Shown here piece after piece: positions 1 to 9,035 of a stretch of 64,000 nt of DNA; position 1 is the stretch's first letter, and every line of letters starts with the position of its first letter. The notes under the pieces are model-generated. The model saw nothing but the letters and a program-made list of their open reading frames with translations, had not been told where the DNA came from and searched no databases. A program made the translations under genes and the position numbers. The stretch is from Schistosoma mansoni. Taxonomy: Eukaryota; Platyhelminthes; Trematoda; Strigeidida; Schistosomatidae. The stretch lies in contig NC_031495.1 of the NCBI RefSeq assembly GCF_000237925.1, positions 7,665,852 to 7,729,851 on the forward strand, written 5' to 3'.

Positions 1-666
1 GCTTGTGAATTTAGGCTATATCGAGGCAATACGCACAGTATGCACACATGCCAATTAGAGACTGACCAGTTGCATTCCTTAACATCAATGAGAAGATTCA
101 AACATACAATACTAAGTGAATTTATATGTATATTTCCACTAAATGTGGTAAATGACTGTGAATAATACCTTTTTTTAAAGTTGAAGTAAGTTAAAACAAT
201 TAGCCTCGTTGATTCGAATGATTGATAAATGAGTCAAAAGCTTCGATTATCATTATTAGTGGAGATTAATTTTCAATATTTAATTGAAGAGTATACACCA
301 AATGTATCTGAACATTCAGAGACAGTTATTTTATGTGTAATGTTTGACTAATTAGTTAGCGAACGTAGTTCCTCTCTGTTTAGAAAGAGATGAAACGAGG
401 TTATATCAATGTATACCTCTGTTTTTGTTACACTTGACAGATAGTGTTTACAATCATTCATGGTTTTCTCTTTAAATTTATTACTGAGAGTTTATTAAGA
501 CTGAAATTTCTTTCACGTTCCATGCTTTGATACTAATAAGTCTGTTTGACAGTAAAACTTACAAGGACAACCAACCACGCACAAGAATATTAGAACAAAC
601 TGATGTAAGGCTCGTGGGATAACCAAGAAGCTCAGTTCTACGTGAAAATTTGATTTCTCAAATTCT
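1..666. repeat. Left arm of palindrome P1 (clipped by window start)
   Basis: This stretch is the reverse complement of 4051-4716. Paired positions always sum to 4717, so there is no net indel between the arms, and the stretches I compared (about the first 125 bases and the last 70) match without a visible difference. The inner boundary is sharp at 666/4051. The outer end is not visible because the arm starts at base 1. The first 125 bases are the tail of an SMalpha-like satellite/SINE unit, also present at 6920-7040. The rest has no gene I can recognise. Confidence 0.93.
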
Positions 667-1289
667 GTTCAGCAAAAGTGGACGGATATAAGTGCTGTGT
701 ACATTATATATTTACGGTCATTGAAAGTAGAAGACTAGCAAGGCACATAGTTTAAAGTAGTCTAGTTTTTGGAGAGCATTTTTAAAGTACATAGAATATT
801 ACCAATTAAAAGGGTGAATATTCTGCAAGAGTCTAGTACAGGGACGAATTAAAAACAATTACGACTAATTTTCATCCAGTTCCTAGCCAATCAAAAACAG
901 ACTTGCAAATGGATAGTTTGTGGCAAATGTAGGACTATGAAAAAATATCATCTAGATTTCAATTACTTTCATGTTATTCAGTATTAAAAACAATCTTTAA
1001 CAAAGACCAAATTATTAGTATTGAGGGCTGTGGAGATTTCGGATTTTACTGAGATCACAGACCGAAATCAGTTACACGACCTTTGAAGGCCTGAAGATTT
1101 TACATAGTTATTCTTTCAAAATGTGCATCTATCACGCCGTCACAGAGGACCGAAACTATTATCTTCGGTTTCTTGCTTAAATACTTAACTTCTACACTAC
1201 TGGACCTGCATTCAAAGATGTACTAGGGTAAGTTCATTTGACTGTCTCAACAAAAATTCAACAATCTCTACAACCCGGTACTCATAATT
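667..1289. other. P1 loop, no recognised feature
   Basis: About 620 bp of AT-rich sequence in the palindrome loop. I see no ORF, RNA gene or repeat that I can name. Confidence 0.5.
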
Positions 1290-1668
1290 GTCATGTGCCT
1301 ACTGGAGACTATCTTTCAGCAATAATCCCCAGAGTTCTAGTGAGAAGGCGTGACCAGTAAATTTCAATCGTATTAGGTGTTAGAAAGATACCAACGACAA
1401 AGGGGGATGGTTGTGCAGTGTCGGAGTTTGGTCGAAGTTAGTCTTATATACCATTAGATCCCGGTTCAATGGTATTGAGGTTAAGCGTCTAGGTGCAATA
1501 CCTAATATCTAGAGTTACGATTCTCCGGTGCTCAAAGGGTAAACCTTCAGACCACTGGGCTTGGATCCAATGGTGTTAATGTACACTACTGAGTAATTCC
1601 CCACTACGATTAAACAGCAGTCCAATGCTTCCAGGTTTTCAACGGTTGTCCAACTTAAATTGGTCAGT
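1290..1668 (+). repeat. Decayed tRNA-type hammerhead SINE copy
   Basis: The order of blocks matches the better copies at 30652 and 2780: a block ending near gttctagtgagaaggcgtga, a tRNA-like part with a ggttaagcg box and 'accactg', then the remnant of a hammerhead region (cactactgagta, then ccaatgcttccaggttttca). The tail 'ggttgtccaacttaaattgg' matches the SINE tail. The ribozyme core is too eroded to fold convincingly. Confidence 0.55.
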
Positions 1669-1712
1669 ACTTTTTATTTATTTAAACACATAAACATTGG
1701 TACATATATTTT
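1669..1712 (-). repeat. 3' tip of dispersed family A
   Basis: The string atttaaacacataaacattg is the extreme 3' end (reverse-complemented) of the roughly 500-bp repeat seen at 3100, 8515, 28706, 31465 and 34560. Only about 40 bp are present, as expected of a 5'-truncated insertion. Confidence 0.5.
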
Positions 1713-2344
1713 GCAACGTTAAGAAATATCAAGGTAAAATGAGATTTTTGATTTAATTAATGGTCAGATTCTTCAGAATAAAAAATTTAGACTAAACATC
1801 AAACATATCTCGGTGATTTATTCAGTTTTATATTCAGCTTAGGCTTATAGTGAAATATAGACTATGAAAATTAGCATTGATGCAATAAATTCAAATGATT
1901 AGTACAATCATTACTAGCGTAATGAACGAGAACACAAATTGGAACAACCAAATGTATGTTAACATGAAATTACAAAGTTATCTGGTAAAATGGGAATACC
2001 ATGCGTCCAATGCTTCATTTTCAAAGCGTCCATCAATTGTCCATACTAATCACTCTTTGTTCCCGTTCTTTTCTATTCGATCTACTCAACCTTCTGCTGC
2101 TAGACATTCCATTTTCGATTGGTATCACATACTATTTATATCTGTTGACATAAGTAGCATACACCACGCTAGTACGAATAGAATTTGGACATAATGAATA
2201 AATATTAATTGTTTACAAGATAAAATTCAATGAAAATATAAATACTACTAATAAGAAATTATCATTATTATATTAATGTACATTTCAATGTTGTAAAATT
2301 AATGACATTCGTGTGAATTTAAATAATTAAAATCAATCTATTAA

Positions 2345-2575
2345 TTTTATGGTTGAGATCATGTGTCAATTAAAGCTAGACCACCATGGAAAACCTAGAA
2401 GCACTAGACGATAGTTTCGTCTCACTGTGGGACTCCTCAGCAGTGCGCATCCACGGTCCCGCCTCGCTAGATTCCAACCCAGGATCTATCAGTTTCGCGC
2501 GCAAGCGCTTAACCTCTAGACCACTGAACTGGCCGTCATCGAACGGTGTTAATGTTTAACTTCAACAAGTGCAAG
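2345..2575 (-). repeat. tRNA-derived SINE with hammerhead ribozyme
   Basis: On the minus strand the order is a tRNA-like head, then a hammerhead, then the tail. The head holds a Pol III A-box-like segment (agtggtctagaggttaagcg) and a weak B-box (gggttggaat). In the hammerhead, CTGAGGAG leads into stem II GTC...GAC, then GAAAC and a GTC cleavage triplet. The tail is 'ttccatggtggtctag'. All core elements survive, but stem III (ACTAT/CGT) is imperfect. It lies 200 bp from an oppositely oriented copy. Confidence 0.68.
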
Positions 2576-2779
2576 AAATTAAGCGACACATCCATCACTG
2601 CCTTCAATTAGTTACTAACTCACAACAGACCTGGTTAAACTCCATTGGTCACTGTTTCTCACTAGAACTCCAGGAAATACCTCTTGAAGTCAGTCACTAG
2701 TGAGCTATTAAAACTATTCAAATTACTACAATATCCACAAAAACCCCTTCTGATATCAACAATTAATCGTCGGCATCCA

Positions 2780-2990
2780 AAGGTGTTAATATCTAACTTT
2801 AACAAATCCACGAAATTGTGCCACCATCCGCGAGCAGGATCGTGGATGAGCACTGCTGAGGGATCCCATACTAGGACAAAATGACCGTCCATTACTACCA
2901 GGTTTTCCATGGTGGTCTAGCTTTATTTGACTCATGAATTCAACTAAAAAATTATCGAAATCTCCACAAAACCCCCTTCTGATAATATTT
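2780..2990 (+). repeat. tRNA-type hammerhead SINE copy, core decayed
   Basis: Same family as 2345-2575 but on the plus strand. Present are gatcgtggatgagcactgct, a CTGAGGGAT version of the first core block, 'cccatactaggac', then AAAAT where GAAAC is expected, a GTCC site and the tail ggttttccatggtggtctag. The changed core predicts no cleavage. Confidence 0.6.
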
Positions 2991-3099
2991 TTTCGTTATT
3001 GTGATTAATTTAGAACAATATTACATTGGTCCCAATCAGATCATTTATACCCGATTATATGATGCATTATATCATCCAGTTTTCGGTAATATATTGCCT

Positions 3100-3650
3100 T
3101 CAAATGCCCTGGTACGGCCGACAGTGGGGAGGGTACGCTCTCCCTCTCCAAACGCTCTCACATGGCCATGCGTATATAGCCTCTCCAAGAGAAGTCCTAC
3201 TCACTGCCCTCTCGTTCCAGGGGTGTTTTTACGGAATTAAGAGGACGAAAAGTAAAATGTCCGGCGCTTCAACCGGGTTGGTGGGTATGGAGGATCCACC
3301 TAGGGGAGTTGGAAAACCCTGATTCAAAACCAACGGTGTACATAGGCTCCAGTATCCTGAGGGAACAAATGGCGTATGAATCAATTGTTGGTCACCGGCT
3401 ACCATGGGACTGCAACTCCCTACGATGCTCCACTGCCTTGTGGATCAGTTCTTTAGGTCAAAGGCTCCGGGTGTGGCCCTCTAAAGGAACCACCTGCTTC
3501 AGTTTGGCACCTTGGACAGTATCCACAGCCCTCACACAAATCAAATGAGATTTGTGTGGTGCATATATATCTGGTGCCCCTTTGTACCAATATTTATGTG
3601 TTTAAATAATAATAATAATAGTAATAATAATAATAATACTAATAATAGAT
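3100..3650 (+). repeat. Dispersed repeat family A, long copy with (AAT)n tail
   Basis: Non-coding repeat of about 550 bp. It begins at 'aaatgccctggtacggcc', passes through 'ggatccacctaggggagttgg' and a segment on the Trp-rich short ORFs, and ends 'tatttatgtgtttaaataat' followed by (AAT)n. Five copies lie in this window (here, 8515-9035, 28706-29193, 31465-31903, 34560-34990) plus a tip at 1669. The microsatellite tail and variable 5' ends suggest LINE-type target-primed copying. I do not recognise the family. The short ORFs in it are not conserved between copies. Confidence 0.75.
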
Positions 3651-4050
3651 TATTTAGCTCTATATGTCATAAATGTTCAAGTCGATTGATGTCGACTGTT
3701 TTTAATGTGCATATATATATTGGTATAACGGTTAATTAAATTAGATACTTTATAATCAGTATTTTGTTACAGGTAGTATATGATTTCACTGAACTTTTAA
3801 TAATTTAAACCAACAATCAGAAAATTCAATACTAAAACTTTAGACCTACTACTGCTCTCTCTATACTTTATTTTACATATTGAATTGAAATAGGCAAACA
3901 ATAAGAATCAAGGAATAGTGAACACTTTTTCATCCTGTTCTACGACTATACATCAGGAATCGATCTGAGGAGGTTCAAGCTCTGTAGTAAGTGCATTACT
4001 TCTAGACAGCTGAGTCAGTATTCAGTTTGTGGTGTCTTATATATATATAT
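3651..4050. other. P1 loop, no recognised feature
   Basis: AT-rich sequence between the family A tail and the right palindrome arm. Nothing supported. Confidence 0.5.
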
Positions 4051-4716
4051 AGAATTTGAGAAATCAAATTTTCACGTAGAACTGAGCTTCTTGGTTATCC
4101 CACGAGCCTTACATCAGTTTGTTCTAATATTCTTGTGCGTGGTTGGTTGTCCTTGTAAGTTTTACTGTCAAACAGACTTATTAGTATCAAAGCATGGAAC
4201 GTGAAAGAAATTTCAGTCTTAATAAACTCTCAGTAATAAATTTAAAGAGAAAACCATGAATGATTGTAAACACTATCTGTCAAGTGTAACAAAAACAGAG
4301 GTATACATTGATATAACCTCGTTTCATCTCTTTCTAAACAGAGAGGAACTACGTTCGCTAACTAATTAGTCAAACATTACACATAAAATAACTGTCTCTG
4401 AATGTTCAGATACATTTGGTGTATACTCTTCAATTAAATATTGAAAATTAATCTCCACTAATAATGATAATCGAAGCTTTTGACTCATTTATCAATCATT
4501 CGAATCAACGAGGCTAATTGTTTTAACTTACTTCAACTTTAAAAAAAGGTATTATTCACAGTCATTTACCACATTTAGTGGAAATATACATATAAATTCA
4601 CTTAGTATTGTATGTTTGAATCTTCTCATTGATGTTAAGGAATGCAACTGGTCAGTCTCTAATTGGCATGTGTGCATACTGTGCGTATTGCCTCGATATA
4701 GCCTAAATTCACAAGC
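4051..4716. repeat. Right arm of palindrome P1
   Basis: Exact-looking inverted copy of 1-666. A short (TA)n run directly precedes the inner boundary at 4040-4050. Outward of 4716 the sequence continues into an SMalpha-like hammerhead unit (4717-4860), so the palindrome may extend left of the window. Confidence 0.93.
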
Positions 4717-4860
4717 ATAGTAAGCAAAGATGGATAGTAGCTAGCAGTGGAATCCAGTTTGACGCGCGTTTCGTCCTATTTAGGACTCGTCAGCTGGATG
4801 TACCTGCATCTCAGAGTTAATGTTCACTCCGCTAGCCACTATCCATCTTTGCTTAATATA
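4717..4860 (-). repeat. SMalpha-like satellite/SINE unit
   Basis: Unit bounded by two copies of 'gctagc(c)ac/agtgg...' and 'ctatccatctttgctta', with a hammerhead ribozyme on the minus strand inside it. Layout and wording match the schistosome SMalpha family as I remember it. The same unit continues into the palindrome arm (4716 downward) with the 'gcttgtgaatttaggctata' segment. Confidence 0.8.
4741..4806 (-). ncRNA. Hammerhead ribozyme, SMalpha type
   Basis: Minus-strand order: stem I strand (tacatccag), CTGACGAG, stem II GTCC-taaata-GGAC, CGAAAC, a minimal stem III (CGC/GCG), then the GTC cleavage triplet and the stem I partner CTGGATTCC. All core residues and stem II are intact. The one oddity is three A residues between the GTC site and the stem I strand, where the known schistosome ribozyme reads directly into CTGG. 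In the family this RNA self-cleaves to give unit-length transcripts; here the extra bases may slow or block that. Confidence 0.82.
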
Positions 4861-5884
4861 CATATAGTTATTTGATTCACCTACTTTAATCAATTATTAA
4901 TGGCATTATTCAATATTATATTTTTGAAACAATATAGAATTCTCAGCACAAAGTATTTCAGCAAGCTTCTTTTTCTTATTTCTTGATTGAACTTGACGAT
5001 AAATATTGAATGATCTCCAGTTAGATGTTAACAGTTCAGGAATCGACATTTGAATAATGTTCATTCTTTTCAATGCTGCCAGTCACCACGACGTCTCTGA
5101 TTATACATCTTTTGAAACTTGTACAGCGAAATGTAATATTTTTATAAACGCACCTGAATAGATTATACGAATGTTAAAACAAACAAAAGCTTGTTGAAAT
5201 ATCTAGATAGTAGGAATAGGTAGCCCAGATATTCAGTCAGGTCGTCAGAGATCTGTTCACTAGCTCAAAAGGTTCTATGTAGCAACCATCTTCTTATTTG
5301 TCCAGTCTTTTTGAATGTTGGTCGTAGTGTGGTCATAAATACAGGTGACTAGGAGTCCGATGCACTGTATTGAGATGTTGAGAGCTTGAAGTTAGTCTGT
5401 ACATTGCCTCTGTTCTACTGGGCGTCCACTCAGCTTCGCAGTCTTAGGCGTCGTTGCTGAGCCAAACTCAAGTAAGACAGAGATGTTATCATGTAATTAG
5501 TCATTGGACACTGAAAAAGTTCAGTAAATACAATACACAATTGATTCAATCTAAAAAAGATTCTTTAGCAATTTTCAATAACTATTTCATGAATACATTT
5601 ATCCTGAAGGAATGTTTGCATAGAAAACTTGACAAGAATATATAGGTGTAAATATTACTTATATGCAAGATATTATAAACAAAACTTAATGTGAAAGGCA
5701 GATATTCAATATTTTAGTTGAATTTACTATAAATCGGCATTCAAATTTAATGATTATGTAATACTACGATAGCAAGGAGGAAACACCCTCATTACGATGT
5801 ATTTTCTTTTCACGATTTATGGAAGTGTCTGTTTGTATGCAATCATAATGTCATATTAATAGTAAGAAAATATTTATCGTACTA
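4861..5884. other. No recognised feature
   Basis: About 1 kb of AT-rich DNA. The ORF at 5454-5645 (63 codons) has no start context, motif or repeat partner that supports it. Confidence 0.5.
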
Positions 5885-6330
5885 ACTTACTCCTGTTACC
5901 CCTCGTCGAGGAGCATAGGCCGACCATCAGCATTCTCCATTCAACCCTATCCTGGGCAAACCTTTCTCACTACTACTGAACCTTTTCATGTCTGCTTTCT
6001 TTTCACGACGCAGTGTTTTATTTGGCCTTCCTCTTTTCTGTTTCCCTTCTAGATTCCAAGTTAGGAACTGCCTCGTGATGCAGTTTGGTGAAATCCGAAA
6101 TGTATGTTCTATCCACTTTCAACGTCTTTTTCTAATTTCCTCTTCATTTGGAATCTGGTTTGCTCTCTCTTATAGTAGATTGTTTTCGATGGTGTATCGA
6201 CAACAGACTTTGAGTATTATGCTTAGACAATTGTTCACAAATACTTGTACGTTTTTGGTGTTGATTGCAGTAGTTCTCCAATTTTCAGCTCTGTACAGTA
6301 GGACTGTCTTGACGTTTGTTGTTGGTTGAG
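5885..6330 (-). repeat. SR2-like RTE LINE, 3'-end fragment
   Basis: Reverse-complement reading gives the C-terminal part of the RTE polyprotein found at 52340-55560. Recognisable pieces are a VLLY-like stretch, the '[10 protein letters not shown]' type block, and the terminal string 'cgaggggtaacagg' at 5893-5910. Several frameshifts and stops are present. Only the last ~450 bp remain, a typical 5'-truncated LINE. Confidence 0.75.
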
Positions 6331-6834
6331 TTGTTTTGAGTTCTATAAGAATGTTGCCCTCACTTTATCAGCCTAACACGCACTACATTTTATTCTCAAT
6401 TCTTTTGAATCGATAAAATGATTATTAAATTTCGATGCTGGGTAATAATTTTTCACTTTTTACCATAATCCGTCAATTTTCAAGTTAGACAGCCGGATAT
6501 TCTACATTCGCATGTTTTTTAAAAAAAATAGAAGCAATGAAACTAACGGAAATTCACATTGCATTGTGAATGATCGAACGAAAAGGAGTATGATTTAGTT
6601 TTGTAAATTCTTATTGCATGACTTCTAAGTTACATCATTTATTAGGAAAACATATATCCATGGAGTATCTTTGTAACATTGTATTTCTCTGTTTTACTCA
6701 GACACTTTTCTTCTTTGAAAATTTCATATTAAGTAAAGGTAATGATACGAAACTCCATTCATTACTTGTTGCACGGTGTACATCAGAACTTCAACACTTT
6801 TAATTGTCTATTATTTTTACAAAAGCTTGGTCAA
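6331..6834. other. No recognised feature
   Basis: About 500 bp of AT-rich sequence. A 61-codon ORF at 6618-6803 has nothing to support it. Confidence 0.45.
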
Positions 6835-7045
6835 GCAGGTACATTCAGCTGACGAGTCCCAAATAAGAAGAAACGCGCGTCCTGGATTCCACTGCTAGCC
6901 ACCATTCATCTCTGCTTACCATGCTTTTGAATTAAGGCTATATCGAGGCAATACGCACAGTATGCACATCTGCCAATTAGAGACTGACCAGTTGCAGTCC
7001 TAAACATCAATGGGAAGATTCAAACAAACAATACTAAATGAATTC
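6835..7045 (+). repeat. SMalpha-like unit, plus-strand copy
   Basis: Hammerhead region at 6838-6895, then gccaccattcatctctgctt, then 'ggctatatcgaggcaatacgc' and about 100 bp that repeat the start of the window (1-125) with scattered substitutions. This gives the order of the whole unit: ribozyme first, 'ctatatcgagg' tail second. Confidence 0.8.
6838..6895 (+). ncRNA. Hammerhead ribozyme, degraded stem II
   Basis: Order: gtacattcag, CTGACGAG, TCCCAAATAAGA, AGAAAC, CGC/GCG, GTC, CTGGATTCC. The cleavage site, stem III and stem I are intact. Stem II has lost pairing because GGAC is replaced by AGAA, and the C before GAAAC is changed. Probably a fossil or a weak ribozyme. Confidence 0.72.
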
Positions 7046-8514
7046 AGTTTTCTAAATTGTTCAAGTACTTTAGATATATTTAGTGAAAAGCTGAAATGAA
7101 ACGACTAATCAGTTGTAAACTCTTTGACAAGAAGTAATTAAGTTACAACTCGAGTTCTTAGGTCACACTAGAGCGGTTCTTTTTAACTATATATAACTAT
7201 ATAATCTAAATAATAAGTATGAATTAAATGAACCGATTTAGCCAGCTACTTTTTGGTTAGAAATTACGGTATTTTTTTGATAATAACTATGATAGTCACT
7301 TTATTTACTATTTCGTGATAAGTACAGTATAGAATTCTCGCCATGCAATATTTTACCAAGCTTCTCCCAAATAAAAAGTAAATGAATAAGGATATTCGAT
7401 GAGAAACCTTGTACCTAGGTTAAGTGCTATTTGGCACTAGTCAGCAAGGTGCAGTTGTAAACTTGACTTTCGCTTACGGATACGATTCTGTGCCACTTAG
7501 TTTCATAATCAGAAACGTTACTACTGAACTATTCGAGCTGTAACTAACCTGTAGGACAGAGATGTATTTACAACCGATTAATTACTGAGTGATGACCAAT
7601 GGTACATATGTCAGTCCACATAGACTAATATCCACATAATAACATGATCTATAGAATTCGATTAACACTAAGAAAACATATAGTTGATATTGACCATTAT
7701 CCAGTGATCAATCAATTGTACATCAATGATAACGTCTCTAACTGTGAAGCCGGGCGACACAAGATAAAATCTTTCAGGGTGGACCAGTTCCATTGAGAGT
7801 GCATGTACACCTTGCTGACGAGCACTAAAAAGTATAAAACCTAGATCTAAATTTTCTTATTTATCAGCACCAACCGCCTAACATCACAAGGTAGTGTACG
7901 CAATGTTAAATCATTTGGATTGGTGACCTTAATTCGACAATCTAAAGAATTCGGTCAGCACTACACAAGATCAGAAAAACGTGACGTTGGTTACTACTCA
8001 GTGATCTATCACTTGTATACTTTTCTTCTTACGGACAAGTTCTAGTATACCTGCATCTCGTCCTATCAAAAATATACGAAGGAAAAGATATGAGTAGAAT
8101 GTATGATTTATATCCAATAAGAATCATTTGTACTTTATTTCATGAGTTTATTCAAAAGCATATTCTTAATGACATCAAAATGTTGATCTTTTACCCCATT
8201 AATTTCCTTCAATACTCTATACAACATGGTGAATGCCTTCTTCAAAATACAAGGAAAAAGCAATAGGAATTACTATAGAATAATAGTATTAACAAAAATA
8301 CAGAAGGATATAAAGAAATTATCAATCAAACTTACGTTGATATTAATGGTACTACAGAATTTCCAATAGAAAAGAATTCACGAGATTCCAACAAGGATAT
8401 TTAGATACTTCTTATGTTATAGGCTAAAGTTGATAGTTGATTGCTTACAAGGTTCAAAATAGAACATTATTCATTGTATATTCTAAAAATTCATTCATTT
8501 TTAAGCAGTTTTTT
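7046..8514. other. No gene; faint hammerhead-like scraps
   Basis: No coding evidence. Two short strings resemble the core block of the hammerhead SINEs: 'cttgctgacgagcactaaaa' near 7813 on plus, and its near-inverse 'tttggcactagtcagcaagg' near 7430. GAAAC and stem II are not intact in either, so I call no ribozyme. Confidence 0.4.
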
Positions 8515-9035
8515 TATTTATTTGAACACATATATATTGATCCAAGGAAGCACCAGATACATATGCGCCACACAAATCTCATTTGGTTTGTGTCAGGGCT
8601 TGGATACTGCCCAGGTGCCCACACCGAAGCAGGTGGTTTCCTTAGGGGACCACACCCAGAACCTTTGACCTAAAGATCTGATCCACAAGGCAGTGGAGCA
8701 TCGTAGGGAGTTGCAGTCCCATGGTAGCCGGTGACCAACGATTGATTCGTACGCCATTTGTTACTTCAGGATACTGGAGCCTATGTGCACCATTGGTTTG
8801 GAATCAGGGTTTTCCAACTCCCCTATGTGGACTCATCGTGTCCACCAACCTGGTTAAAGCTTCGGACATTCGCTTTTCGTCCTCTCGATTTCGTAAACAA
8901 CACCTCCGCCATGAGAAGGCAGTGAGTAGGACTACCCTGATAGAGGCTATATACATGTGGCCCTATGAGAGCATTTTTAGAGAGAGAGCGGCATCTCCCC
9001 ACTCTCGGCCGTACCAGGGCATTTGGGGGCTTTAA
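8515..9035 (-). repeat. Dispersed repeat family A, long copy
   Basis: Reverse-complement copy of the 3100-3650 repeat. It starts at the tail (tttatttgaacacatatata), runs through 'ttggaatcagggttttccaa' and ends at ggccgtaccagggcatttgg. It is nearly full length. The 104-codon ORF inside is a by-product, since it is broken in the other copies. Confidence 0.75.

Noticed and set aside
2662-2910. Overlapping ORFs on both strands in the SINE pair
   Set aside because: They read through tRNA-like and ribozyme sequence of the SINE and are broken in other copies.
8721-9035. 104-codon ORF in the dispersed repeat
   Set aside because: The frame is interrupted in the other family A copies, so it is not a conserved protein.
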